This document shows positions 23,752 to 35,800 of a stretch of 64,000 bases of DNA, piece by piece. The first letter of the stretch is position 1; the number at the start of each line of letters is the position of its first letter. The notes beneath the pieces were generated by a model, which saw nothing but the letters and a program-made list of their open reading frames with translations, was not told the origin of the DNA and ran no database searches. This stretch comes from Plasmopara viticola (taxonomy: Eukaryota > Oomycota > Peronosporomycetes > Peronosporales > Peronosporaceae). The stretch covers positions 390,809-454,808 of the forward strand of contig MBPM02000072.1 in NCBI GenBank assembly GCA_001695595.3. The letters are read 5' to 3'. A program made the translations under genes and the position numbers.

Positions 23752-26239
23752 TTAACAGCTCTCCTGTTTAACCATTAGCGAAGGCAGCACTTGCTTGCAA
23801 ACTGTGGCAATTGCGTCCAGCTTTTCACGTGCCGCATTGTCGGAAAGTTGGACGACGGTAGCATGGAGAGTACCCACGTCCACTGACGCGCGTAAAGTTG
23901 TGACGCTAAGCAGCACTTCCAGTAATTTAAGCGTCACAATGACAAGATCCACATCTTCTTCGTAAAGCGGCCATCGAGCTAGCGGTTCAACAAGCGTTTG
24001 AGTGACTATGCGCGAATTTGCCACGCAATACGATGCCACATGCTCACGAAGCTTTTGATCAGTCTGAATCAAATCGTGCAAAATCAATAACGAGTGCACA
24101 TTTTCCAAAGACACGACTGGGTCGAGTAAAAAGCTGATGAAATCACTGATCCACGGATGAGCTTCAACCTGCAATCGATCGATAAAACTTGAATTTTATT
24201 GTTCCATTACCCGATACAATCGAACTCACGTACCCGAAAGTCGTCACTTTGAGCGCATCCAACGAGAACCGTGGCAACAGCTTCTGTCCGAAGACGCAAA
24301 AACTTTCCCCACTGTGACCCATTCAGCATTGCCGGCAATAAAGGCAGCACGAGTTCATTCGCCAGTGGGTACATCGCTTCCCGACACGCTGCTGCAACAC
24401 GCGTGAGACCTGACACAATTCGATTGCTCGTGGACTGGGAGTACCGATCCAGTTGCTTGATCGCTTGGCAAAGGGTCACGACAGCAAGCTGACGTCCCAA
24501 TGCGTATTCACTTTGAGCTTCTGGAATCGAAGACGCACGCAATATTGCCAAAACATCGCCGTACACGCGTGGATCAGCAAGGGTGCCAGCAATATTATGC
24601 AGAAAGTCGACCTGAAGTAAAAGTAAATTAGCTGCATCCGGGTGGTGTAGCCAGGCAAGAAAAGCCTCTACGAGCGTGTGGCGAATCGAAGAACATGCTG
24701 CCTTTGCACTGCGTCGCTCGGTGGAGTGTTTTTTGGGAAACAAAGCCAAGGCAACCTGTTCAACACGCACAAGTGAAGCGTTAGTTGTAATTGATATATC
24801 CATTTAGCTCATTATTGCGCACCTCGAGCCGAGACATAATTGTACCCATGACTGTAAAAGCTTCTTCGAGCGTGGAAGCAGCAAGATGCTGCTGTGTCAA
24901 GCAAATGTCACGAATTGACTCGAGCAAAGCGTTGACGAACTCAAAATCAACAAGTGTCGTCAACTTCGCTTTGTCTAATCTACACGGGCAAATCAAGGAC
25001 AATCAGTACAGCATAGTTAATATCCAAGTCACTTCACGTACGCATTGGTGAGTTCAAGAAGAGGGGTATGAAGTGACAGCGCAGTGTTTACCACAATCTC
25101 CACGGGAGCGTCACTTGCAATGACGCGATAAATGACAGCCAATGCCTGAGCAGCAACCATTCGCCGCGTATCGATATCCAACCACGCACAAAGCACCTTG
25201 CAGCATTCCTGCACCAGTATTTTCAAAGCTGCGAATGTCGTTCGTTTCGCTTCATCTTCGTCCACCGTTTTGGCCTTATTTGTCGACAAATTAATGGCAG
25301 TCTCATACGATTGTTTCGTTTCATCGCCTTCCATTTCTTCGACAAATGTCGGCAGGGACAACAACGCAAATGCATTACGTGTCGTAGATGGAAACTCGGC
25401 TTCTAAAAGCACAGCAATTGTGGCAGCCAACTCGACTTTAACTCCATCAGCGACTTGTGATTCCAAGTCGTCAGCATTGACTTTTGTCACAAGCTGCAAC
25501 AAGTGAGTCAATCCTTCTGTCAGAATAAGGGCTTGTGTAGCCACGTGTGTTTGCAATGCTACAGCCACAATCTCGCACGTAGGTCGTAAGAGCGCATTCA
25601 TTCTTTGTGCCAGGTGTTCTGTGCCAACACTTTTGTCGTGAAAAAGCAAAAGGAGCCACTGCAATAGCTTTGAAACGTCACACGCTGGTACTTGATCACT
25701 GAATGACTCGAGAATTCGTGTCGACCCCATCAATGCCACGGCTTTCAGTCCGTAATGACTCTTGTGCGTCCATACTGGATATTGCAGTACCTTGTCAAAC
25801 GCATTGCGGTAGCGCTGCAGTATTGGCGTCATGGCTTGTTTTTCAGTCACATAGCGAATAGTCTACATAAAGATTCGAGATGAGTGTGGGGTCATTGTAC
25901 CAATCCTGCAAACAGTCGTGTACCAATGACGCTGCGGACAGCAAAGTACCCAACTCGACTTCATGGTCGTGAGACAGAGGCTGGTCATCGGGTGGCAACG
26001 GTAAAAACTCGTCAATAGCATCGTCCAACTCCTCAATCACTTGTTGCACGAAAATGAGTGTGGCATCTACACCGATACTCGTGGAGTGCACACACTCTTG
26101 TACGTACGCTAAACGATGAATTGCAAATAGTAAATGCAAAGGCAGTCTTGTTGAATCAAAGGATGGCAAACGTACACGCAACGCCTCCTGATTGAGGATC
26201 TAATAAGGCGCGCGCTAGGTCGCGCTGCACGCGGCGCAT
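23752..26239 (-). CDS. HEAT/ARM-like helical repeat protein, function unknown
   Basis: Six exons give one frame of 721 residues: 26239-26176, 26108-25924, 25862-25042, 24979-24823, 24755-24234, 24168-23752. The five introns are 61-67 bases, with donors GTACGT, GTACAC, GTACGT, GTGCGC and GTACGT and acceptors ending in AG; all phases agree. The start is the ATG of MRRVQRDLARALLD; the larger open frame in exon 2 has no ATG. The protein is almost wholly amphipathic helix, with repeated Leu/Ala-rich units such as LLQWLLLLFHD, LTHLLQLVTKV, LVLPLLPAMLNG and LVIVTLKLLEVLLS, typical of an alpha-solenoid. No membrane segment, zinc site or catalytic motif is visible. I cannot name the family; a scaffold or adaptor is the safest reading. 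It is divergent from the HSF gene. Confidence 0.82.
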
Positions 26240-27763
26240 GTTGGTAGTAATACCGGTAGCCAGGTACCGGTACAATGAGCGTGTTGGTCGTGCCAATAAA
26301 TTTCAAAGGGAATTTACGCCAGCCATTATTTTACTGTCGCCAAGTTATCTCTCCTTTAAAGAACGCAATTCTGTGGTCATCGGCAATGAAAGCTTGACAA
26401 TAAGCACGCAGGCACCCTCAGTGCCGTTTAATTGGTACCGCATCCACCACCGTGATTCGGTCCGCTTCTGCTAAACCTGACTTGTCGGCTGATTGCAACT
26501 ACTTCAAAGTGTCAGACAGTACTGCTGTAAAAAGTGTGTGTACCTTAAATCTTAGGGTACAAATCTGCCTTCAAAGGGCTGACGACATCGCCGAGTTGTG
26601 CGTAGTGTTCGATTTAATAGCCTGTCAGTGAGATGATGCTGTGCACGAGGTGGACACGGCAAGGCACGAATCAGCATGAAGGTGCAATGGCAAGCATTCC
26701 CTCGAGCGAAAAAAAACCTTCGTAATAACCTTTCTCGGTGGCTGATTTTTTTAGAGCCGGCCTGCATCACCTCATTGCTGCATGCAACTGTCTTGTCAAA
26801 GGCTTGATCCAACGCTTCGTGGGTCTGCGCAAAGGAATAAAAAGGACAGATAAAAACCACCCGCGTTACGTGCCTGGCATCTTGGCGCCCTTACTGCCGA
26901 CTTTGCGCTCACGATGGATCGACTGTAATGAAGGTTCAAATTCTACAAGGCGGCTATCGAAGAACGAGGCGGGGAACGAATGTCCGTGCACATTTGCTGC
27001 GCTGTCTTCTTTTTGCCTATTTTTTTACCTCATCTGTGTCTTTCTGCGTCGTCCCTTCCGCGAGGTCTTATACTTGAGCATCAAGTGCGAGTATCACGGT
27101 CGAAATGGAACTCTTGTGCAGTTGCCGCACTCTAACGTTTCCAATAAATTCGAAGACCACTTCCTGCCTTGTCTGCCGCTTGATTCTCTGGCTCACTTTC
27201 CCTCCACCTCCTGTCAGCTGACGCCAACTGCGAGGTGTCGCTTGGGGGTGCAACCCATTTTCCATCTCTGCCGAGGAATACAGCACCAGTGTCAATTCCG
27301 AGCGCCGATAGTGACAGGACAATAAAAAAAAACTGCGTGAAATTAAAACTTTTCCTGCGCGATGGTACTTTCTTGTACTTTACGCCGCGCGTCTGACTTC
27401 CAGCCTTTCCATCTGGATCACTTCCCATCGATTTTCCTTAAAACGTCGAGAATCATCACGACAGACCCCTGTCTTCCACGTCGTTTGTTCTCCGACATTC
27501 CGTTGCTGCGTGTGAGCACGCCTTGCAGTTGTTGTGATCTCGTCGTTTTGTCAAACGCTGACTATCTATCGTCCCAACCTTTCGAACTCGACGTTTTCAA
27601 ATCGGCGATGTAGCCAACTTATAGAAATGTGTAAAAAGTGGGCAGTACTCAACAAAAACAAGAACAAAACGGGATAATAGATCATGTCTCGACGCAGCAT
27701 CGATTCGAGAGGGGGACCGACTCACCATCACATTTAAACGAAGCTCAAAGCAGTTAGTGAAAC
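26240..27763. other. Divergent intergenic region between the HEAT-like gene (-) and HSF (+)
   Basis: Two perfect TACCGGTA palindromes (26251-26258 and 26265-26272) lie just upstream of the minus-strand ATG. The rest is CT-rich and includes an open frame at 26738-27325 (+) that begins with GTG and has no recognisable domain, so I leave it out as a gene. No convincing triple heat shock element was seen. Confidence 0.4.
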
Positions 27764-29374
27764 ATGACGTCGGGAGGCGGCACGAAACTTGCCGGAGAAG
27801 CCACTGAGCTCCACCCACTGCGGATCCGTGTCATGACCCACGCGTCCCCGGAGCCAGACAGCTTGGACACTCCGGACGACACCGCTGGACGTCGGCGACC
27901 ACGGCGCGAAGAGGCTGCATTGTTTCTAGAAAAGACGTATGAACTCTTGGAGCGCTGTCCACCCGAAGTCGCGAGCTGGACGAATCGAGGCGATAGCTTT
28001 GTCGTGAAACAGCCTGCCGCCTTTGCTGAGCACGTGATCCCGACGTACTTTAAACACCGCAAGTTTAGCTCGTTTGTGCGGCAACTGAATCTCTATGGCT
28101 TTCGAAAAGTGCGCGCGACGTCAGCATCGGCTCTGGTCGACGATGCCGAGACGGGGGCGGAAGAAGATGCGAGTCCAAAGGACTGGTGGGAGTTTCGACA
28201 CGAACGGTTCGTCAGAGGCCGAAGAGATTTGCTCTGTGAAATCAGAAGACGCTCGCCTAGCGATGCAAGAGTGTTTACGCCACTGGGCGCTGGGACTCCC
28301 GTGGAACGCGTCGAGTTTGAAGAGCTGCGTCTTGAAGTCAACGGCTTACGAGATGAAATGCAAAAGATGCAGCGCACGAACGAGCATCTTATGGGTTTAC
28401 TGCACAACCTACTACAGCGAATGAGCAGACCTGAGACGGAAGGCGGCGTCAGCACGAGCCGACACGAGTACAGTCAGACGCCAAGCTTTGGCACGTCGCC
28501 GTCGGTAGCTCAAAGTCAACATAGACCGCTTCCATCCATTACGTTGCCGAGTCCAACCGCTGGCGCCAGCCTCAGTGGACCTCAACAAGCCTTACTTCAA
28601 CTTCGTCAGGGACTGCAGCCTCCGAGTACCCCGCGGGATATCTTGACACCACGGACCCCTGGTACAGGTACCTTTCAATTACGCCCCGTCCAGTCGCTGA
28701 TGGTAAAGCTGAGTCCCGGTAGCCGTCCAAGTTCGAGTCCGCGCCCATCGCATACGTACGTCCGTACTCCTTCGTTTAGCCAACAACAGCAAGGGCAGCT
28801 CAAACACAATCAGCAGCGCTGGTTCCAGACAAAACCTTCTCCCAAAGCCCACCAGTCGCCGCTCAAGCGATTGCGCCTCGACTCGACGACTCCAGTGTCA
28901 GAATCGCACACTGGCTTTGGTCTCCCCTCTCCAGAAGACGTTGCAGTGCATGAATTGAGTCGAATGGCCTCCGAGATTCGCACAGAGCTGCTCGCTTGCA
29001 TAACGGCGCGTGTGACGGGCTTTTTGCGCGTGCACCGCGAGCAGACCGACTTGACGCGTGACACTGATGCCGAAGCGGTGGCTAAAGCTGTTGGCTCGGA
29101 CATTCGTCAGAAACTCGCGCTCTTGCAAGCATCCACGAGCACGTCGGACCCCATGCTCTTGGATGTCGAAACTACGTGCATGTATCGCGTGGAAATTCTC
29201 AAATTTATCTCTCGCGAGTTGCCACGCGCTGTCCAAGATGCTGTGGACAAGCGATTTCCAGCTTCCGAACGGATGAAACAGCGGTCAGCTAAAGACCGCT
29301 CTCTGCTTGCGTTGCTCGTGCAAAAGGCGCAAAAGGCACTGGAATGTCAGATGCACATGGAGACTGCCCAGTGA
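27764..29374 (+). CDS. Heat shock factor family transcription factor
   Basis: Intact single-exon frame of 536 residues. Residues about 50-165 form the HSF winged-helix DNA-binding domain: FLEKTYELLE, then SFVVKQPAAFAEHVIP, with the recognition part YFKHRKFSSFVRQLNLYGFR and the closing WWEFRHERFVRGRRDLL. Residues about 185-222 (FEELRLEVNGLRDEMQKMQR and onward) look like the coiled coil that trimerises HSFs. The middle is Ser/Pro/Gln-rich and likely disordered. A helical block follows at about 390-450. HSFs bind inverted nGAAn repeats in the nucleus and drive stress genes. Oomycetes have multiple HSFs, so I give no symbol. It converges on CDC6 with 86 bases between stops. Confidence 0.93.
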   Translation: MTSGGGTKLAGEATELHPLRIRVMTHASPEPDSLDTPDDTAGRRRPRREEAALFLEKTYELLERCPPEVASWTNRGDSFVVKQPAAFAEHVIPTYFKHRKFSSFVRQLNLYGFRKVRATSASALVDDAETGAEEDASPKDWWEFRHERFVRGRRDLLCEIRRRSPSDARVFTPLGAGTPVERVEFEELRLEVNGLRDEMQKMQRTNEHLMGLLHNLLQRMSRPETEGGVSTSRHEYSQTPSFGTSPSVAQSQHRPLPSITLPSPTAGASLSGPQQALLQLRQGLQPPSTPRDILTPRTPGTGTFQLRPVQSLMVKLSPGSRPSSSPRPSHTYVRTPSFSQQQQGQLKHNQQRWFQTKPSPKAHQSPLKRLRLDSTTPVSESHTGFGLPSPEDVAVHELSRMASEIRTELLACITARVTGFLRVHREQTDLTRDTDAEAVAKAVGSDIRQKLALLQASTSTSDPMLLDVETTCMYRVEILKFISRELPRAVQDAVDKRFPASERMKQRSAKDRSLLALLVQKAQKALECQMHMETAQ

Positions 29375-29460
29375 GGACCGAAGGAGATATAGTAATTTTA
29401 ATATTTTGGGGTGAACTTTCGAGGGGGTTTGTACTACTTGTTAGAATAGTAGTCGATCTG

Positions 29461-31125
29461 TTAAAATAGTAGTTGCGACAGTGCTGGATCATCTTGCAAC
29501 GCACGTGCTACTTGTGGCATTGAGACGCAGGAAGAAAGCTTGGATGTCCAAAAGGCACGAGCTGACATGGGAGCAGGACGAGCATCTCGATCGCCACATT
29601 TGGGGCCTCGTGGCCGTACGAGCGCATAGCAGTTGAGCGACATGAGATGCGTCTGCAATTCTTTGCGTGACAAGCATGGGATCCACGACGTTTGTGGCTG
29701 TTTACTCAAACGTACAAGCTCTTCGGTGACTTGGTTCATATCACAGTGCCGTTGAGATGGCTTGCTGTTGCTTGTGTCGCTGCCTGGAGCGAGTGCTGTG
29801 ATTACATAAAGCAACACTTTGGCTTGTCTGGGTAGCTGTTTGATTTGGTGAACAGTTGGTGACGATAGTATTGTCGTTGTACACTGGAACACGTCTTGCA
29901 TTAGAATCTTTGCTTGGGTGGCCTCTATTGCGCTTTTGTCTGTCGTGCTAGAGCGTTGAAGCGCGTACCGAGCCGATTGCTGAAGCAAAGTGATGGCTAG
30001 ACGAACGTCGCCATCGCGAGCTGCCACTTTTCTCGCAATAAACTCCATTGCACGAGGGTCAATGCTGTCTGTTACTTCTAGAGCATCTGCGCTTGACGAG
30101 GGTGCACTTTGCATATAGTTATGCATAATCAGGAGTAGATCCTGATGCGTATACGAGCCGAAAATGACTCGAGGAACTTGTGAGTCAGTAACTCCATTGA
30201 TTCGAGACACTTGCTCATACATGTCAACACCGTTCATTATGGCTAAAAACTTGACATCATGAGGTGCAATAGCCGCCCAGCGCACATAGAAACGAAGCAA
30301 TTCTTGTACTGTCGGTTGCATACGCGCCGGAAGACTTAACAGTTGATCCACTTCGTCCAGCACCACGGCAATCGAGGTATATTTGCACTTTCGATAACAA
30401 ATTTGCACTGCTATGAACTCGTCCATTGCAAACGGGTCCAATTGATCGGGCACGATCCAATTTGTAGACATTTTCACTAGTTGCGCCACTGCAGTGTACA
30501 GAGCTGCTGGGTCTGTGAATGTGCTGCAGTTGAGCTTCACTGCGGGTTTTGTACTTTTCACAACACGTTTTTGTCTCGACTCCGAGCCAATTGCCACTGC
30601 TTCAAAACCTTCCTCGATCAGTACTTTATTCACTGATGAAGTCTTGCCCGTTCCCGGGGGTCCAATGATAAATAGACATGAGCCATGCTCTGCTTGACCT
30701 TTGAGCACGTCACGAAGAATTTCAAGTTCCTTGAGACGTCCAACGATTCGATTATTGTGGCAAGCCATTTGCCCCGAGCAAATGCGTTGTAGTTTCGCCT
30801 GAGGAGCTCCATCCAAGTCTGGAATCTCAGGGTTTATATACTGCAGCGTTCTGCGCAATCCGTTTGGTTTGTTGACGCTCGTCTTGGATTCTATGGTTTT
30901 CCTCAAACTTTCGATAGCACTAAGGGTAGGATTTGGCGACTTGTGGACGTTTGGAGTCAGCAGCAATGGGGACGAGACGTCCTCTATTTTACGCTTCTTT
31001 AAGACAGGCGGCGGCCTTGGTGATGCAGACGTAGAGACCGCAGTCGCCTTTAGCGCACGTAGACGACGTTGCAGCTGCTGCGCCAGCTCTGGCATTGATT
31101 TGCGCTTTTGAGCCCGCGTACGCAT
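29461..31125 (-). CDS. CDC6: CDC6 replication licensing AAA+ ATPase
   Basis: Intact single-exon frame of 554 residues from the ATG at 31125 (MRTRAQKRKSMPEL). CDC6 binds ORC at origins in G1 and loads the MCM2-7 helicase. The N-terminal tail is basic and carries SP/TP sites (TSASPRPPP, VHKSPNPTL) of the kind CDKs use. The AAA+ core starts with IVGRLKELEILRDVL. Walker A is GPPGTGKT (about residues 153-160), Walker B is VVLDEVDQLL (about 252-261), and a sensor region with KFLAIMNGVD follows. The C-terminus has the winged-helix part (RQAKVLLYVITALA to LMSLNCYALVR). ORC1 is the alternative within the family, but there is no BAH domain and the length fits CDC6. A perfect E2F motif lies upstream. 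Confidence 0.87.
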   Translation of the reverse strand: MRTRAQKRKSMPELAQQLQRRLRALKATAVSTSASPRPPPVLKKRKIEDVSSPLLLTPNVHKSPNPTLSAIESLRKTIESKTSVNKPNGLRRTLQYINPEIPDLDGAPQAKLQRICSGQMACHNNRIVGRLKELEILRDVLKGQAEHGSCLFIIGPPGTGKTSSVNKVLIEEGFEAVAIGSESRQKRVVKSTKPAVKLNCSTFTDPAALYTAVAQLVKMSTNWIVPDQLDPFAMDEFIAVQICYRKCKYTSIAVVLDEVDQLLSLPARMQPTVQELLRFYVRWAAIAPHDVKFLAIMNGVDMYEQVSRINGVTDSQVPRVIFGSYTHQDLLLIMHNYMQSAPSSSADALEVTDSIDPRAMEFIARKVAARDGDVRLAITLLQQSARYALQRSSTTDKSAIEATQAKILMQDVFQCTTTILSSPTVHQIKQLPRQAKVLLYVITALAPGSDTSNSKPSQRHCDMNQVTEELVRLSKQPQTSWIPCLSRKELQTHLMSLNCYALVRPRGPKCGDRDARPAPMSARAFWTSKLSSCVSMPQVARALQDDPALSQLLF

Positions 31126-31174
31126 CTTGAATGGTTGCTGCAAGGTACTGTCAAACGTCGACCAACGATAAAAT

Positions 31175-31183
31175 GGCGCGAAA
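31175..31183 (-). promoter_or_regulatory. Putative E2F/DP binding site upstream of CDC6
   Basis: On the minus strand the sequence is TTTCGCGCC, a perfect match to the E2F consensus TTTSSCGC. It lies 50 bases upstream of the CDC6 start codon. CDC6 is a classic E2F target in animals and plants. Whether it is bound here is inference. Confidence 0.5.
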
Positions 31184-31246
31184 GTGTGTAGCTACTTATG
31201 TAGCTTACGTGAAAGATTCGCAATTGCATTAAAAATTCTGCACTAC

Positions 31247-31589
31247 TAATCGCACGGGAGCTTGGAAAAGGTTGGGGTGGCGCCCTCCTTCCAAGCGCGG
31301 GGGCTAAATGCTCGTGCGCTTCGGGCAGGTGCTCTCGGGCATCTGCAGGTCTCTAACGACTCTCACCCTCGACGCGACGGTCTCCAGCACCAGGGCGTCA
31401 CCTGGGCTCTTACCAAGTCAGAGCTAGCGAAATAATGGAAGACCCTCACGACCTCGCTGCTGGCTGCACTGCCCGGTGAACGAGACCCGACGTATGCGGA
31501 CACCACTCTACGCCGTGGACTAGCCAGACTGAGCCTAGCACGTGCATAACTTGGCAACGCGATAACGTAATACATTACATTAATCGCAC
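31247..31589 (+). mobile_element. Short LINE-derived non-autonomous retroelement with 9-base target duplication (copy A)
   Basis: The body is 31256-31580, flanked by TAATCGCAC at 31247-31255 and 31581-31589. It joins the 5' part of the LINE at 46-47 kb (GGAAAAGGTTGGGG, to about 125 bases in), a piece of about 25 bases from its reverse transcriptase C-terminus (coding WALTKSEL), and its last roughly 190 bases, ending in a TAATACATTACAT tail. The same joints occur in the copy at 53.79 kb. It sits about 130 bases upstream of the CDC6 ATG. Confidence 0.75.
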
Positions 31590-31796
31590 TTGGTACATGA
31601 ATATCATTTTTTTAAGATTTGTTCTCTAAGAAAGACATCTTAAGTTTTGCGCATCAAACCTACAATACAATGTAATTATATGTTAGAAAAGGGTTTCATG
31701 TAAATAAATACTATTATCTTAAGCTTTTATCTCAGTGTCTTAAGACTTTTGAGATATCGTTTTCTCGACGCCTCTGGAAGTGTTGATAATATTCAA

Positions 31797-32869
31797 GGGA
31801 AAATTGCAAAATGTGATACAAATCGAAAGTTCTCGCACAAGTTGAGACAAATGTTCAAAACAATTCAGAAAATGAGCAGTGTCTGATCTTTCATGTAAAA
31901 TACGAGTTTTGGCTCACATGGCTGCAAAGTGATGGCTACAAAGAGTGTCTAGCTCACAGTCGATACAGCCGGTGCCCTAGAACTGTGAAAGCGACCAGCC
32001 AGCTTTCAGTGTGAACAGATTGACCACCAGTATGCTAAGTATTAGAAGTCGAGTGCCCTTCTGATAGTGGTTCGATGAGTGCACTGACGTGTCAGTGCAT
32101 TGTGTCCACAACCAAATATCACAGCGGCCCAGGCATACTGAGGGATGTCGTATCACAGAGTAAGAATGAACACTTTTATTGTAAGTCTGCTTGATTGCAC
32201 AACTCCACAAAGAGTAATGGAGAGTGCGCACGACATGTTGTCTTGTTGTGTCCGTCTGCCTACCGCATCTGGTACATTTGTAGAGTCTGCGACCTAAACT
32301 CTCACCTTGAGACCGAATGCGTCTCTTCTTTGGACGCCCAGCCTGTCGAACAAAACCTCAGGTAGGACACCAGAATCTGGGTGCAGAGCTCGGTCCTCAG
32401 GAATTTCGAGAGTCCCCATCCCTGACTGGTAGCAGATCACCGTGTAACATGACTCTTAGTGGAGTTGTGCAATCATGCAGACTTACAACAAAAAAGCACA
32501 TTCTTACTTTGTGATACGACATCCCTCAGTATGCCTGGGCCGCTGTGATATTTGGTTTTGAACACGATGCACTGACACGTCAGTGCACTCATCGAACCGC
32601 TATCAGGGGGCACCCGACTTCTAATACTTAGCATACTGGTGGTCAATCTGTTCACACTGAAAGCTGGCTGGTCGCTTTCACAGTTCTAGGGCACCGGCTG
32701 TATCGACTGTGAGCTAGACACTCTTTGTAGCCATCACTTTGCAGCCATGTGAGCCAAAACTCGTATTTTACATGAAAGATCAGACACTGCTCATTTTCTG
32801 AATTGTTTTGAACATTTGTCTCACCTTATGCGAGAACGTTCGATTTGTATCACGCTTTGCAATTTTCCC
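31797..32869. mobile_element. Foldback/MULE-like element with 419-base terminal inverted repeats
   Basis: The left arm (31797-32215) and right arm (32451-32869) are near-identical inverted copies that run inward for 419 bases each. The termini are GGGAAAATTGC and GCAATTTTCCC, of the kind seen in Mutator-like elements. The 235-base centre (32216-32450) holds a short open stretch without a recognisable transposase. The flanking nine bases (AATATTCAA and AATTATAAT) do not match, so no target duplication is shown. Confidence 0.72.
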
Positions 32870-35800
32870 AATTATAATCTATGTACTCTAATGTATTTAC
32901 TACGAGAATTATTTTGAAGAAAATAATATATGAATAAATTAAGACCAAGAAACAAAATATACTTCGAAATAATAAAAGCATCCATAAGTGCGGACGCTTT
33001 TCGATTATGCTAGCAATAACCGTAGCTATAGACATATTAAAAAAGAAATTTTCAAATATCATTTTATCGTGATAAGTCTTCTATTTGGCTAGCGTTTTCA
33101 TTTAGGTAACTTTGCTTCCCGCCATTTTGTCGCGTGTGTGCTAAGAATCAAGCCTCCAGAACAAATCTTCAACTTGCTTACACATTGCGGAGTGCCGAAA
33201 TCAGCAAACCGCTTTGTTTTTCTTTCTCTTCTCGTTAAACTTATGGTGGTGCTAATAAACGCGAGACTATTCCATTTGCGTGTACCCTGCTGAGGAAAGA
33301 AAGCGGACGCATCTTCAGCAAGCTTGCCGACAATTTATTTGTATAAAAATGTACTTGTCTACCACTGAATTCGGCAAGTGACCGTAGTTTTGTCTTCTTT
33401 GGGCAAAATGGGCAAAGTGGCTCATTAATGGCCGTCCGGACGTGGTCGAATTGTTCAGGGTATCAGCACTGCTCCTTGACAGTTTTGTAAGATAAAATGC
33501 ACAATCGGAGTAATTTGATTCCGATCGATTTTCTAGTGCTTGGCACTAGGCTAGACTTATCTACAGCACGCTATCAGGAGACGATGGAAGGAAAAGAAAA
33601 AATAATTACGCCGTCGGAAACGCATTGTGCAAAGTATGCGATGATGCGTCGAGACGCTGAAGCAGCATGCTTACACTTAATGGGGTTGCAATAAGCATGT
33701 TGCTCAGCAAGAATTTGAGTCGGTGGCAAACTTTGCACATGTGTCGACCCGCTTGTACAGCTTGGGCTACCATACCTCTTGTCCCAAGCGTGGTGACCAT
33801 CAAGCAACCAAGAAAATAATAAAGCACACCATCTTTCAAACAACCACGTTTATAATGCACTATATGCGAAGGAATACCTTTAACAGTCCTGTAATACAGC
33901 AGTTCAGCATATTTCAAGAGTCGATGATGCCACTTAACATCGAGATCAATTTCTTTTTAAGCCCTTCAGCTCAATAGTTGTTTGAGCTTAAGCAGAGCAG
34001 CGCACGCGTCATCCGCCATGAAGTATATTTGATATAGACAAGGTCATAGCTGTGCCACGAGCTAGCTATAATCGTGTCGATGCAATTATACATCAGCCAA
34101 AACTTTATCTCTACTACTTAAACTTTACCTCAAGCTGTGCCCCACCCAAAAAGAAGACCACTGAGCTAACCTCTGCAAGAGCAATTGCACCCAAAGATGT
34201 CAGCTTATAGCATTGTGATGCCGTTGGCGAATGCTGACGGGTCACAGATGATCAATTTTAATCAAGCCAGGTTTGAATTGGCGCCGGTAACAAGCAATTT
34301 TTGACTTGTCAACTGTCTATCGGTGTTGAGTCTTTTATAAGCTTTATGTGTTCTTCTAAAAATGAAGTGACCTCGCCACTTTTTTGTGATTTGAATGTAA
34401 CTTATAGGGCAGGTCAAATGACTTTTCTAGAACTTTTTCATTCGATAAATTTGGCTCACTCACGATGGCCTTTAATTTTAGGAAGCTCTTTTAGCGGCAT
34501 TATTTTGCAATAAAGCATAAAAATAATGAATCTGTTCGGCGCTAAAGATGCCTTCATGAGTACTAAATTTGTATGCGCTAATGCAGTTTAAAACTGGTTG
34601 AAAGTTTACATTGAGCTTTTTACGTATGGCTGCCCGTGCTCAGTAAGGCTATGGACAAAACTTTCTTCGAAGTATGTGTGTAAGTAGGCTTTGTGGGTGC
34701 AAAACAATTGCGTCATTCGACGCCTAGACGTCACAGACGTGTTGAAGAGCCTCTCGAGCATGACTTGCTACCCTCAAAGTACACCGCTTGAAGCACTGAC
34801 CAAATGTCACGTTTTTAAAAAAAGTCAAAGAGATTTGCTGATTAAATCGAGTGCGCACGTCCTGCCATGGTGCTTGTGCTTAAACAAAACTGTACCCGAC
34901 ATTTTATACAACTTTAGCTTCCGGCAAAAAAATTGGCGTCGATTTGTTTTAGCTTATCATGACATTATTCTTTAAGAAATAGGCGTCGAGTCAAGCGACT
35001 TGCTCGGGATCGGTGCGACTACAGGCTCGAGGCTTAAGAGTTGGTGTGACAATACTTGATAATATAGTGAGCTGCGGATTGTAATTCATGGCCTCGCAAA
35101 AAAAACGAGGCCATCGGCACTGCATTTCATCATCATTTAAGTTGCAGCCGCCAGACGTTGGTTGCAAGTGGCACATATAGCAACGAGCGCAAAGTACGCC
35201 ACATGACCATGTCCTCTACGCCTCTGTTGGGTAAAAAGCATGGTGCAGTTTCGTGCTCTGTCGGGTCAAACTTCAGATCTCGTGAAATGGTGGGATTCCG
35301 GGAGCTTACGAATATTTGAGGTCTCAATTCGATATAATTTATCTAAAGCCGTGAAATTAGGTGATCAGCACTTGCGTCTGACGTAGACTAACAATGTACT
35401 AGGTGCGATTGGCAGGATAGCTATGGTCTTAACATGATTTTTGGTGTCTGAAATACAAATGAAAATTTGAAATCTATACGGACTCAAAATATTTCTAGTG
35501 GGGAAGAGGGAAGAAAACACCTTTTATTGCAAACCACCTCGCATTTCAAGGAATCAGGGGTTTATCAATAAATCTAACTTGAATAAAATTTTATAGAAAT
35601 ATAAGCTTTTTAAAGGCGTGCTATTGATAATAATTTGAGATCATAGAGCCAGTCAGATAACAAACCGCAACTTATTAATGCTCTTCGTCTAAAATTAAGG
35701 TCATAGATCTTTTTCTAAGCAATAAGCGACGGGCAGTTCCGCTACAGACTAAGCAATAGTTTAGACGTAAGCTAGCTTGTTATATTGAGGACACAGTAAC

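Noticed and set aside
26738..27325. 195-codon plus-strand open frame upstream of HSF
   Set aside because: It begins with GTG, has no ATG near its start and no recognisable domain, and lies in a promoter or 5' untranslated region.
31788..32878. 9-base target duplication for the foldback element
   Set aside because: The flanks AATATTCAA and AATTATAAT match at only about five of nine positions, as expected by chance in AT-rich DNA.
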